A stretch of DNA of 64,000 nt from Paenibacillus tyrphae. GTDB lineage: Bacteria > Bacillota > Bacilli > Paenibacillales > NBRC-103111. Location: assembly GCF_027925525.1 (NCBI RefSeq), contig NZ_BSDJ01000002.1:124001-188000 (forward strand), in the 5' to 3' direction. Position 1 is the first letter of the stretch. Each line of letters begins with the position of its first letter. Shown in pieces: positions 29,101-40,000 of this stretch. Below the pieces are notes generated by a model. That model was not told the origin of the DNA, ran no database searches, and was given only the letters and a program-made list of their open reading frames with translations. A program made the translations under genes and the position numbers.

Positions 29101-32100
29101 CTGGAAAAGCGAAGACGACGGGACGCTCTCCCGCTTCTGCCAGACCGGTGCGCACCGCTCTCGCGTCTTCGCCCCGCAAGGCGCTCAGCGCCTGCTCCGC
29201 GCTGCCGCACACGGCGCTCCAGCGGTGGCCGAACGCCTTGCGGCCCTGCTGCAGCGTGTACGCCACGTCGGAGAGCTTCACCGATGGTTCCGCCTCCAAA
29301 TGCGCCGCCAGCCGTTCGCGCATCGCCTCCAGCGCCGACGGCGTCCGGGCCGACAGCACCAGCACTTCCTCGGCCGCCGCATCGTCGGAAGCCCGCTGTG
29401 CGGGAGCTTCTTCCACGATGACGTGCGCGTTCGTCCCTCCGATGCCGAAGGAGCTGACCCCTGCCCGGCGGGGCTGTTCCGGACTGCCGCCGGTCCACGG
29501 CCGGGCCCGGTCTACGACGTAAAACGGGCTGTTTGCCCAATCGACCGCCGGGTTGCCCTTTGTATAATGCAAGCTTGCCGGCAGCAGGCCGTTGCGCAAC
29601 GACAGCGCAACCTTGATCAGGCTCGCCACCCCGGCGGCCGCATCCAGATGCCCAACGTTCGTTTTGACCGAGCCGATCCCGCACCTAGGTCCGTCCGCGG
29701 ATGGGCCGAACACTTCGGTCAGCGCCGCCAGCTCGATCGGATCGCCCAGCGGCGTCCCTGTCCCGTGGGCCTCGACGTACGAGATGCTCTCCGCTCCGAC
29801 GCCCGCAGCATCCAGCGCCATCCGGATCACTTCCGCCTGTCCCCCGACGCTTGGGGCCGTATACCCGACCTTGCGCCCTCCGTCGTTATTGATCGCCGAT
29901 CCTTTGATCACCGCATACACCGTATCTCCGTCCCGCAGCGCTTCGTCCAGCCGCTTGAGCACGACGACACCTGCACCGTTGGCAAAAACCGTGCCGTCCG
30001 CTTCTGCATCGAACGCTTTGCATAAGCCGTCTGCCGAAACAATGGAGCCTTCCCGGTATACATATCCCGTTGTCTGCGGCACTTTTACCGTAACGCCTCC
30101 CGCCAGCGCCATATCGCATTCGCCTGCAAGCAGCGCCTGCGCGGCGGTATGTACGGCGACCAGAGACGTCGAGCACGCCGTCTGCACAGTGACCCCGGGG
30201 CCATGAAGATCCAGCTTGTAAGCCACCCGGGTCGCAAGGTAGCTCTCCTGGTTCGCCGTGCTCGCCGCAAACATGCCTGCCGGGTCCGCCGGGTCAAGAC
30301 GCGGAAGAAGCGAACACAACAGATAGGTGCTCTGCGTCGTGCCCGCGTAGACGCCGACCGCTCCTTCGTTGCTGCCGGGAGCATACCCGGCCCGTTCCAG
30401 CGCTTCCCATGCGCACTCCAGAAACACCCGGTGCTGGGGATCGAGCATTTCCGCTTCGCCCGGCGTATATCCGAAAAATGCGGCGTCAAACAACTCGATC
30501 CCTTCCACCGTCCCGCCGCAGCTTACAAAATGCCGGTCCTCGCGCATCCGCGCGGGTACTCCCGCGTTCTCCAGCTCCTCCTTCGAGAAGCGGCGGATTC
30601 CGCACTCGCTCCGGAGCAGATTCGTCCAGAACGCCTTGATCCCGTCTGCGCCGGGAAATCGGCCGGACATGCCGATAATCGCGATATCCGCCGCATCGTT
30701 CGGCAGGCCTGAATACTCCGCCGAGGCCGAGGCCGAGCTCCGCTTGCGTGCGCGGCGGGAGCTGCTACCTGCGCTTTGACCCGCCAAATGGCTCGCAAGC
30801 TCGGCCACCGTCGGGTATTGAAACAGCTCGACGACGCTTAACTCGCGGGACAGCTCCAAGCTAAGCCGATCCCGCACCTCGATCAGGAGCAGCGAATGGC
30901 CGCCCAGATCAAAGAAATTATCGTGAAGGCCCACGCGATCCGTCTGAAGCGCCTGCCGCCAGACCGACGAGATGCGCCGTTCCATGTCCGTGACCGGAGG
31001 AACGAATCCGGGAGAAGCAGAGGCCGAAGCTTCCGTCCAAGCCGGGAGCGCCCGGCGGTCGATCTTGCCTGTAGCCGTTAGCGGCAAAGCCTCCAGCGGC
31101 ACGAATAGCGCAGGAACCATATGCTCGGGCAAATGCTCGCGCAAATATCCGCGCAGCCCGGCCGGGTCCCACTGTTCGTCTTCCTGCACCACATAGGCGA
31201 CCAAGCGCTCGGCTTTGCCGTTTTTCTCCACCACGGCAACCACGGCGTTGCGCACGGCCGGGTGACGGATCAAGACCGATTCGATCTCACTCAACTCAAC
31301 GCGCATGCCGCGAATTTTAATTTGCTGATCCCGTCTGCCTTCGAAAAGGAGCGTGCCGTCCGGAAGCCTCCTGCCGATATCCCCGGTCCGGTACAGACGT
31401 TCGCCCTGACCCGCACCGAACGGATCGTCGATAAACCGCTCCGCCGTCCAATCCGGACGATGCAGGTACCCTCGCGCCAAGCCGGCGCCTCCGACGCAAA
31501 TTTCGCCGGCCACTCCGGGCGGCACGAGCTGAAGCCGCTCATCCACAAGACATACCCGCATGTTGCGCAGGGGCCGTCCGATCGGCACGCCTGCGCCTTG
31601 GGGCGATGATGTCATCGCGTGATAGGTCGCGTCCGCCGCCACTTCCGAGGAGCCGTAAATGTTGATAAGCGTTCGTCCCGGCAGCAGCTCGAAGAATCGC
31701 TCGCACAAGGCTTGGGGAAGCGCTTCTCCGCTGACGGACCAATAGCGCAGACGCTCCAGGAATTCTTTTCGACGGGCGCAAGCTTCGAGCACGACCCTCA
31801 GCAGCGAGGGAACCATGACGATGCGCGAGATGCGGTGCTTGGCCAAGGCATCCACCAGCACCTCCGGGTCCTGAAGAGCCGTCTGCGGCAAAATAACGGC
31901 CGGCACACCGCGCAAGAGCGGACCGAACGTCTCGGCCACCGCATCCACAAACGTAAGCGCCGCCTGATGGCAGCAAACCTCGTCTTCGGCATACGGATAC
32001 GTTTCCCAGCTCCAGCGAAGACGGTTCAGGATTCCCCGGTGCAGACCGACGACTCCTTTTGGGGCCCCCGTAGACCCCGAGGTAAAAATGACGTAGGCCG

Positions 32101-33994
32101 CGCTATCCCCATGAATGTCGGGGGCCGGAGGATTGTGATCGTACCGCTCCGGAAGCTCCCTTAACGAATCCGCCGTCAGAAGACGGTAATCCCCTGCGGG
32201 CACCTTCGCCGCGAGAAACGATTGAGTCACCACCAACGGCGCTCCGGTCTCCTGCAAAATCAGCCGCAGCCGCTCGGCGGGATATCCCGGATCGAGCGGC
32301 ACATACGCGCCACCCGCTTTGAGAATGCCCAGCAGCGCGGCTGTCCGCTCGATTCCCCGCTCCATGCATACGCCGACGAAAGCCTCGGGCGCGACGCCGG
32401 CAGACAACAGCTCCCATGCGATCCGGTTCGCCATCCGGTTTAGCATCCCGTAGGAGACGCGCCTCCCGTCTTCTATTAAGGCTATGCGGTCTTCACCGGA
32501 TTGAACCTGCCGGTCGAACAGCTCCAGAAGTGAGGCTTTCTCATCCTCGGCCGCCGTCAACGGGCGGTGCCAGTCTTCCAGCGCCTGATGCTCCTCTTCC
32601 GGCGTCAAGAGCTGCAGATTGCCGATCGGGCGAAGCGGATCGTCCGCGGCGGCGGCCAACAGAACGCGGTAACGCTCCAGCAGCCTTTCCGCCGTTTCCG
32701 CGTCAAACAGGTCCTTGCGGTACTCCAGAACAACGGATAACTCCGATTCCGTCTCCTCCACATAGAGGGTCATATCAAATTTGGCGGACGTTCCCTGCAC
32801 GCCCACCGGACATAACCGCAGTCCGGGAAGGTCCGGGAGCGACGCCGGGACCGTCTGGACCGCCATGACCTGAAACAGCGGGGACGCATCCAAAGAACGC
32901 TGCGGCCGAAGCTCTTCGACGATCCGCTCGAAAGGCACCTCTTGATGAGCCAAAGCTTCGACCATCGTGTCCTTCACCTGCGAGAGCAGGCTCTGGAAGC
33001 TAAGCTCCCCGGAAACGCGCACCCGCAAGGCAACCGGATTTACAAAAAGTCCGACGACACCGGCCGTTCCGCTTTCATTCCGGTTGGCCGACGGACAACC
33101 GAGAACGATGTCCTCTTGGCCTGTATATCTGGCAAGCAGAGCGTAAAATCCGGCCAAAGCCGTCATAAAGACGCTCGCTCCCCGTTCTCTGGCCAGCCCC
33201 TTGAGCTTTTCGCTCACCTCCCGGGGCAGCTTAAGCGGCACCATGGCGCCGGAGGTCGACTGCACGGCCGGCCGCGGACGGTCGGTAGGCAGAGCCAGCA
33301 AAGACGGGCTGTTGCGAAGCTTCTCGGTCCAATAAGACAGCTTCCGCTTGAATCCATCTCCGTCCATCGCTTCGCGCTGATGCTGGGCATATTCCCCGTA
33401 GGTAAACGACAGAGGCGCCAGCTTGGGCGTTTCCCCCCGGACGTAAGCCCGGTAGCACGTTTCGATTTCCCGGATCAGCAGTCCAAGGGACCAGCCGTCG
33501 GAGATCAGATGGTGCAGGGTCAGCAGGAGAACGCCTTCCTCTTGGCCCAGCAGTACCCAATGGGCGCGCACCAGTCGATCCCGGGCGATGTCAAAAGGCT
33601 TGTCCGTTTCGGCCAGAAGCAGCCGTGATAGCTCCGCTTCCTTTTCTTTCGGGCCCCATGAACTCAAATCCGTTTCGGGCAATGGAAAGGAAACGATGTC
33701 GGCAGGCGGGTCCACATGCTGTACCGCTTTTCCGTTCTCGTTCCGAAACCGGGTACGCAAGCTCTCGTGCCGCCGGACGAGATGCCGCATGCACTTTGCG
33801 AACACCTCCCGGTCGAAGGCCCCTTCCATCCGGATAGCCGTTGTGATAAGGTAAGCCGTATTGCCGGGTGCCATCTGTTCCAAAAACCACAGCCGCTGCT
33901 GCGGCAGGCTAAGGGGGTACTGCCGCGGTTTCGTTTCCCGTTCCTGCAGCAGACGCGCCAACCGAAGACGTTTCTCGTCCGTACTGCGTTCCAT
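26132..33994 (-). CDS. Hybrid NRPS-PKS: C-A(beta-Ala)-T-KS-AT-degenerate KR-T
   Basis: The protein has 2620 residues from ATG 33994; a TTG at 34039 with GGAG is the alternative. The condensation domain has HHLISDG near residue 163. The adenylation domain has pocket residues VDAVSSIADK by eye, close to the published beta-alanine pattern VDxVISxxDK. A carrier domain (Ser near 1034) is followed by KS (about 1100-1530, TACSTS Cys near 1273, HGTGT, NVGH) and AT (GHSLGEY near 1721; GAFHS suggests malonyl). A KR-like region (about 1990-2500) has lost the NADPH glycine motif (GTYLLIGPFDRK), and the catalytic Tyr and Asn positions read LHAAAAAY. A last carrier domain (near 2562) precedes the tail SMTDEQVSELL. 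The module adds beta-alanine, then malonate without reduction. Bases 28053-29974 duplicate part of the previous gene. Confidence 0.92.
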   Translation of the reverse strand: MERSTDEKRLRLARLLQERETKPRQYPLSLPQQRLWFLEQMAPGNTAYLITTAIRMEGAFDREVFAKCMRHLVRRHESLRTRFRNENGKAVQHVDPPADIVSFPLPETDLSSWGPKEKEAELSRLLLAETDKPFDIARDRLVRAHWVLLGQEEGVLLLTLHHLISDGWSLGLLIREIETCYRAYVRGETPKLAPLSFTYGEYAQHQREAMDGDGFKRKLSYWTEKLRNSPSLLALPTDRPRPAVQSTSGAMVPLKLPREVSEKLKGLARERGASVFMTALAGFYALLARYTGQEDIVLGCPSANRNESGTAGVVGLFVNPVALRVRVSGELSFQSLLSQVKDTMVEALAHQEVPFERIVEELRPQRSLDASPLFQVMAVQTVPASLPDLPGLRLCPVGVQGTSAKFDMTLYVEETESELSVVLEYRKDLFDAETAERLLERYRVLLAAAADDPLRPIGNLQLLTPEEEHQALEDWHRPLTAAEDEKASLLELFDRQVQSGEDRIALIEDGRRVSYGMLNRMANRIAWELLSAGVAPEAFVGVCMERGIERTAALLGILKAGGAYVPLDPGYPAERLRLILQETGAPLVVTQSFLAAKVPAGDYRLLTADSLRELPERYDHNPPAPDIHGDSAAYVIFTSGSTGAPKGVVGLHRGILNRLRWSWETYPYAEDEVCCHQAALTFVDAVAETFGPLLRGVPAVILPQTALQDPEVLVDALAKHRISRIVMVPSLLRVVLEACARRKEFLERLRYWSVSGEALPQALCERFFELLPGRTLINIYGSSEVAADATYHAMTSSPQGAGVPIGRPLRNMRVCLVDERLQLVPPGVAGEICVGGAGLARGYLHRPDWTAERFIDDPFGAGQGERLYRTGDIGRRLPDGTLLFEGRRDQQIKIRGMRVELSEIESVLIRHPAVRNAVVAVVEKNGKAERLVAYVVQEDEQWDPAGLRGYLREHLPEHMVPALFVPLEALPLTATGKIDRRALPAWTEASASASPGFVPPVTDMERRISSVWRQALQTDRVGLHDNFFDLGGHSLLLIEVRDRLSLELSRELSVVELFQYPTVAELASHLAGQSAGSSSRRARKRSSASASAEYSGLPNDAADIAIIGMSGRFPGADGIKAFWTNLLRSECGIRRFSKEELENAGVPARMREDRHFVSCGGTVEGIELFDAAFFGYTPGEAEMLDPQHRVFLECAWEALERAGYAPGSNEGAVGVYAGTTQSTYLLCSLLPRLDPADPAGMFAASTANQESYLATRVAYKLDLHGPGVTVQTACSTSLVAVHTAAQALLAGECDMALAGGVTVKVPQTTGYVYREGSIVSADGLCKAFDAEADGTVFANGAGVVVLKRLDEALRDGDTVYAVIKGSAINNDGGRKVGYTAPSVGGQAEVIRMALDAAGVGAESISYVEAHGTGTPLGDPIELAALTEVFGPSADGPRCGIGSVKTNVGHLDAAAGVASLIKVALSLRNGLLPASLHYTKGNPAVDWANSPFYVVDRARPWTGGSPEQPRRAGVSSFGIGGTNAHVIVEEAPAQRASDDAAAEEVLVLSARTPSALEAMRERLAAHLEAEPSVKLSDVAYTLQQGRKAFGHRWSAVCGSAEQALSALRGEDARAVRTGLAEAGERPVVFAFPGQGSQYACMGAELYAQEPVYRETVDRCAELLMPHLGMDVRDALLGSEGFEEERLEETWLTQPALFVAEYALARLWMSVGVKPAALIGHSLGEYTAACIAGVFSLEEGLELVSVRGRLMHRCEAGAMAAVGANAAELTERLKGTLEIAAVNGPRMSVVTGSAEEVEELTARLQSAGVECRRLRTGGAFHSSRMEPALGELEAALKRMKLGAPQIPYVSNESGDWITAEQAGSAVYWVSHARHTVRFAENSERVLERYPNAVVIEVGPGQTLTSLMRQSARWGAEHRGVRTLPPGRTGAGERRQWLESVAELWSGGQSIAWKALHGSRVRNRVELPTYPFERQRYWIEPRLTSAAASAVRGRGLERLEPEQWLYEPVFRPTTSISTWHPKERSGLWIVFEEERGGWMDVLAERLEHASQPVVRVREASGFERLSERLYGLNPARPEQYALLFDTLAAGKGPMRVICSCCSWTQEDSSFGGVTGFLQLSRALQAHAGAAGNSAHLCVVTEGLYSIAGETDVRPERMMVAGLGQVWMQEHALSSFHLADALMPNRRSQAAAMADAILEDFMSAPAGSPRIYRGNQRWMLEYEPVHANRNDAENEIAHATGTYLLIGPFDRKMQAFAQYLVQPSPDQGHKRIVIINEQPVMPDKAVWPAIANGEIPAGDKARQAAAHALRLEELGVEVHFVPIASPKQRALTEAVDQAAALFGEPTGVLYGDWSSEEMTFAAASELDGQTAEAELDRTAQGLDELERALAPYRPEFCLIQSSIASELGGLGLTLHAAAAAYTEAFVRRHNELTDSRWRCIQWDAWTSGPVSSDREGRVSELARLAIRPEEGVRLWTKLMACDTVSQCLVSTADFAARRAYALQSRSRQAEQAGPHKGNLALRPRPALSVSLVAPRHDMEQQLADAWSELLGMEPIGIHDDFFNLGGHSLLATQVISWVNSRFPIEFPLKLFFEHPTVAEVAEAIEALLIEKLESMTDEQVSELL
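28053..29974 (-). repeat. Copy 2 of a 1,922-base KS-AT duplication
   Basis: This segment aligns without a gap to 34579-36500 in the preceding synthase gene. It covers the C-terminal half of KS, the linker and all of AT up to the shared RYWIEPRLT end. Upstream in KS and downstream of AT the two genes differ strongly. By eye about 30 of 640 residues differ, and the final 130 or so residues are identical. Confidence 0.85.
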
Positions 33995-34040
33995 AGTTCC
34001 CACTTCCCATCCATTCGTCTCCCACAAAAATTGAGGCAAG

Positions 34041-37000
34041 TCACTCCGTGTCGAACACGGAAGTTCCTTTGCGGGGCTCCGCTTCCATCTGTTTCAGCAG
34101 CGCATCGATCTCTTCATCGCTCATGCTGTCCATCCGCTCCAGCAAGTCCGCTGGGTCATCCAGCTCTGGAGCATTCACAATCTTCTTCTCTTCTGCCGCT
34201 GCTTGATGCTCCTCAACCAGAGAAGCCAAATGAGCGACGCACGGATGCTCGAAAAATCGGGGCGATTGGATGTCGACCCCCAGACTTTGCTTCACCTCCG
34301 CCGCCATTTGCACGATCAAGAGCGAATGACCGCCCAAATCAAAAAAGTCATCGAGCGTTCCGATTTGTTCAACCCCGAGCAGCTTCTGCCATATGCTCGC
34401 CAGCCGCTTTTCCAGCGCATTTTCCGGCGGCTTGTACGGTGTCGCCAGTTGAGGACGCGGATACAATTGCTCGGCCGCTTCCGCAGCCGGTTCTGTTTTT
34501 ACCGTCCCTGCCGTCGCCACCTCTTCCGCCGCGCCGTGTAACGCGTGCCGTCCGCTTGCAGCTCCGGGGAAAAACGCCGTCAGGCGCGGCTCAATCCAGT
34601 ACCGCTGACGCTCGAAAGGATATGTCGGCAGCTCGACCCGATTGCGCACCCGGCTGCCGTGCAGCGCTTTCCAGGCGATGCTCTGCCCGCCGCTCCATAG
34701 CTCCGCCACGCTTTCCAGCCACTGCCGCCGCTCCCCGGCTCCGGTTCTGCCCGGCGGCAGCGTGCGCACGCCGCGGTGCTCCGCTCCCCAGCGGGCCGAC
34801 TGCCGCATCAAGCTCGTCAGCGTCTGGCCCGGCCCCACTTCGATCACCACCGCATTCGGGTACCGCTCCAACACGCGCTCCGCATTTTCCGCAAATCTCA
34901 CTGTATGCCGCGCATGGGACACCCAATACGCCGCGCTTCCTGCCTGCTCCGCCGTGATCCAATCCCCGGACTCGTTAGACACGTAAGGAATTCGCGGCGC
35001 ACTCAACTTCACCCGCTGTAACGTCGCTTCCAGCTCGCCCAACGCCGGCTCCATCCGCGAGGAATGGAACGCCCCGCCTGTCCGCAGCTGCCGGCATTCG
35101 ACGCCGGCCGATTGCAGACGGGCCATTAGCTCTTCCACCTCTTCGGCCGCCCCCGTCACCACGCTCATCTTCGGGCCGTTGACCGCCGCGATTTCCAGCG
35201 TCCCCTTCAATTGCTCCGTCAGCTCCGTCGCATTCGCACCGACCGCTGCCATCGCTCCCGCTTCACACCGGTGCATCAGACGGCCGCGGACGCTCACCAG
35301 CTCCAGCCCTTCCTCCAGACTGAATACCCCGGCGATACACGCCGCCGTATATTCGCCCAGACTATGTCCGATCAGCGCAGCCGGCTTCACGCCTACACTC
35401 ATCCACAGCCGGGCCAGCGCATATTCCGCCACGAACAGCGCCGGCTGCGTCAGCCACGTCTCCTCCAACTGCTCCGCTTCGAAGCCTTCTCTTCCCAGCA
35501 GCGCATCCCGCACGTCCATTCCCAGATGCGGGATTAACAGCTCGGCGCAGCGGTCCACCGTTTCCCGGTACACCGGCTCCTGCGCGTAAAGCTCCGCGCC
35601 CATGCCGGCATACTGGCTCCCCTGCCCCGGAAAAGAGAAGACGACGGGACGCTCTCCCGCTTCCGCCAGACCGGTGCGCACCGCTCTCGCGTCTTCGCCC
35701 CGCAAAGCGTTCAGCGCCTGCTCCGCGTTACCACACACGGCGCTCCAGCGGTGACCGAACGCCTTGCGGCCCTGCTGCAGTGTGAACGCTACGTCGGAGA
35801 GCTTCACCGACGGTTCCGCCTCCAGATGCGCGGCCAGCCGCTCGCGCATCGCCCGCAGCGCCGACGGCGTCCGGGCCGACAGCACCAGCGCTTCCTCGGC
35901 CGACGCAGCGTCGGAGGCCCGCTGCGCGGGAGCTTCTTCCACGATGACGTGCGCGTTCGTCCCTCCGATGCCGAAGGAGCTCACCCCTGCCCGACGGGGC
36001 TGTCCCGGACTGCCGCCGTTCCACGGCCGGGCCCGGTCTACGACGTAAAACGGGCTGTTTGCCCAATCGACCGTCGGATTGCCTTTCGTATAATGCAGGC
36101 TTGCCGGCAGCAGCCCATTGCGCAGCGACAGCGCAACCTTGATCAGGCTCGCCGCCCCGGCGGCCGCATCCAGATGCCCGACGTTCGTTTTGACCGAGCC
36201 GATCCCACACCGGGGGCCGTCTGCGGATGGGCCGAACACTTCGGTCAGCGCGGCCAGTTCGATCGGGTCGCCCAGCGGCGTCCCTGTCCCGTGGGCCTCG
36301 ACGTACGAGATGCTCTCCGCTCCGACGCCCGCGGCGTCCAGCGCCATCCGGATCACTTCCGCTTGACCCCCGATGCTCGGGGCCGTATACCCGACCTTGC
36401 GCCCTCCGTCGTTGTTGATCGCCGATCCTTTGATCACCGCATGAACCGTATCCCCATCCCGCAGCGCCTCGTCCAGCCGCTTGAGCACGACGACGCCTGC
36501 GCCGCTTCCCGCGACTGTCCCTTTCGCTTGGGCGTCAAACGCCCGGCAGTGTCCGTCCGGGGAGAAAATGCCACCTTCGCGGTAAACATAACCCTGCTCG
36601 TGGGGCACAGTAATCGTCGCGCCGCCTGCGATCGCCATCCCGCATTCACCGCGGGACAACGCTTGGCACGCAAGATGAACCGCCACTAGAGAAGTCGAGC
36701 ATGCCGTCTGTACCGAGAGGCTCGGTCCCGTTAAATTCAATTTGTAGGCGGTACGCGTTGCAAGATGATCTTTATCGTTAGCGATGAGCGCTTGATAACC
36801 GGTTACCGGATCAGCGGGGTCGATATGGGGAAGCAGCCCGAACAGCAAGTACGTGCTAATGCCCGCCCCTGCATAAACGCCTACGGGAACGCCTCCTCCA
36901 GACGGATCGTATCCCGCCTTTTCCATTGCTTCCCAGGCGCATTCTAGGAACAACCGCTGCTGCGGATCAAGCATCTCCGCTTCCCTCGGACTGTAGCCGA

Positions 37001-40000
37001 AGAAACCGGCGTCAAACCATTCGATGCCGTCAACCGTGCCCCGGGCCGGCACGTATTCTTGTCGGGTCAACAGCTCCCTTGGAAGACCGCTCGCTTCCAG
37101 CATGTCCGGCGTAAATCGGCGGATCGATTCGACTTCGTTCGCCAGATTGGCCCAGAACGACTCGATATCGGACGCCCCCGGAAATCTCCCCGACATGCCG
37201 ATAATGGCGACCGCTTGTCCGCTGGGGTCAACCACCGCTTTTGGGACTGTCTGCTCTACCCGATTTTCCGCCTCCTCTGTATTTTCCTTCGAAGAAGCAG
37301 TTAACCGCTGCGCCAACAAACGAACGGTCGGGTACTCGAACAATTCCAACAGTTCCATATCGGCGGACAGCTCGCTTCGTAGCCGGGCATGAACCTGGGT
37401 AAGCAGTAAGGAATGGCCTCCGATATCGAAGAAATTGTCGTCAAGCCCGACGCCGCCCGCTCCCAGCAAGTCTTTCCAGATGGAAGCTACCGCACGCTCG
37501 ACGGCGGTCTGGGGAAGCTGCCGCGCGGCGGCCCCTTGGGCCCGAACCTCTTCGGGAGCCGGAAGCCGCTGGCGGTCAACCTTCCCGTGCGGTGTCAGCG
37601 GCAGACGATCCAGCAAGACAACGTGCGATGGAACCATATACCGCGGAAGTCTTTGTTCGGCATATACGCGAACTTCCTGCGCATTCATCGGGGGCAGCGG
37701 AGTCATCCATCGTCTCACGACGGTTTCTTTGGGCTCACGGGTCGCATAAAGGTAGTAAATGTTCTGCGTCACATCGAGAGACCAGTCTTTCTCCGCAATT
37801 ACTTGAAACCCGTGCCGCTTCAGCAGCTCCATGACCCATTGGAGGCGATCGTCCACGTCATGAAGCTCCAGAACGACCTGTCCGATTTTCGGCCAGTCTT
37901 CAGCATCAATCCCCTGGAGCACGGCGAGCTCCGCCTTCTCCACGTTGATCTTCAACAGGTCGATTCGCTCCACCCGATGCTCGCGGATCACATCCGACAG
38001 CCTGCGGACGGGAACGGTCAGCTGTACGCTCTTCAAACGGTCGTCCAGAATGGCCTCGACGGCTACGTCCAGCTCCTGCGAAGGCTTCTCGTTACGCCGG
38101 ATGAAGGAACGGACCAGCTCCTTTTCTTCCTCCGTGTCCGTGTGCAGCCCCGATAAGAAAGAGAATTTGGGATAAAAAGTAAACTCCGCCTCTCCTTCCT
38201 CCGCAGCGAGGGCACAATCCATGATCGTGGCCTCCGCCCCGTACAAGCGGGCGTTTAGAATCGTCAATTCCCGCACGTACGGATTCGGTTCGAAGGCAAA
38301 AATGCGAACGCCCGGCGCTTGCATGTGCGCCTGCAGAGTAAACATTCCGATATTGGCGCCTACGTCAAAAATCACGTGACCTTCGTCAACCGAAATGCCG
38401 TGACGAAGATAAGCCAGATTTTCAAAAATATCGCGGTACAAAAAATTCGTCTCGTTTTTGTTCAGCTGCACCACGGCCAAGCCGTTATTCAGCAGATGGC
38501 GCGTATGTCCGGAAGCCGTCGGCGCACGCTCGGCCGAAGGCACGACATAGGCGGCCAAAGCAGGCTGTCCCGCTTCGTCTTCGCGGACCATGACGCACGC
38601 TTGCTCGATATCCGGATGACCGGCAAGCACGGATTCGATTTCCTCGGGCTCGATTCGAAACCCCCGGATTTTGACTTGGAAGTCGTTCCGGCCTAAATAA
38701 GCGATCGATCCGTCAGCCCGTCGTTTTCCGACATCTCCGGTCCGATACATCCGGGCGCCTTCCTTCGCGGAAAAACGGTCCGGCCAAAATTTCTCCGCTG
38801 TCAAATCCGGACGGCCTAAGTAGCCTTCGGATACGCCGGAGCCGCCGATCCAGATCTCGCCGGGAATTCCTATCGGAACCGGCTTTTGACGGGAATCGAG
38901 CAAATAAATCGCGACGTTGCGCAGCGGGCGGCCGAGCGACGGAAGCTCGCTTTCCCGAACCCGGCAAACGGTGGCATCTACCGTGCATTCCGTCGGTCCG
39001 TATAAGTTGTAAAACTCGATGCCATTGGCTTCCCGCATCGCCTGCCATGTCGACTCCTCGATCGGCTCCCCGCCGATCAGCCCCAGCAGCGGGCGCGTGC
39101 CCTGACGCTCCAGCAGCCCGAACTGCATCAGCAGGCGGCATTGCGAAGGGGTACAGTCAAAAGCATCGATCTCCTGTTCCCGAAGGTAAGCCACGAAAGC
39201 CGCGCCGTCCAACCGAATTTCCTCCGGGATGATATGTAAGGTGCGGCCCCGGAGCAGTTGAATGATCTGTTTCACCGACGTATCGAACGATAAGGAGCCG
39301 TTCACCACTACTTGCCCTACTCCCGGATGATGGCGGTAAATCGCTTCCTCCAAGGCCTCGCCTAAATGAAACAAGGAGCGGTGCGTGACGACAACCCCGC
39401 GGGGCTGGCCCGTCGAGCCCGAGGTATAGATCACGTAGACCGGATCTTCCGGCTTAGCCAAGCTTTCCGGGTTATACCCCGGTTCTTCGGCCAGCGCGGT
39501 TTCCCCGGCCCCCAAATAAATTCTGACCGCCAAACTGCCGTCCATTTTGCCTGCCGAAGCCTCATCGGTCAGAATCACACTCGGGGAAGCGTCTTGAAGC
39601 ATGTAGCGGATGCGGTCCTCCGGGTACGAGGGATCGATCGGCACATAGGCGCCTCCGGCTTTTACGATTCCGAGCAAGCCTACGATCGCTTCGATCGAAC
39701 GTCCGACGCACAGGCCTACCCGCACTCCGCGATCTACGCCATGCTTGCGCAAACGATGAGCTAATCGATTCGCGCGGCAGTTCAGTTCCCGGAACGTCAG
39801 CCGCTCGTTTTTGCAGACGAGTGCCGTTCTGTCGGGGGCTGCTTCAGCCGCCGCTTCAAACAGCTTCGGGAACGTACGTTCCTGTGTCCAAGCGCCTCCG
39901 GTCGCATTCCATTCCTCCAGCATCCGGTGCTCGGCGGGTGTGAGCAGCGGCAGCTCGGAAAGAGGAGCTTGCGGATTGTGAACGATTCCCTCCAAAAGCA

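Noticed and set aside
27860-30206. Long plus-strand open frames opposite the KS-AT region (up to 426 codons)
   Set aside because: They are Arg/Pro/Ala-rich shadows caused by GC-biased third positions of the synthase genes, with no domains or ribosome sites.
33995-34039. TTG start extending the 26132-33994 synthase by 15 residues
   Set aside because: GGAG precedes it, but the extra residues lack the usual helical docking head, which begins at ATG 33994. It is kept only as an alternative.
33716-34957. A 413-codon plus-strand frame across the junction of two synthase genes
   Set aside because: It is antisense to two clear NRPS/PKS coding regions, has low-complexity composition and no ribosome site.
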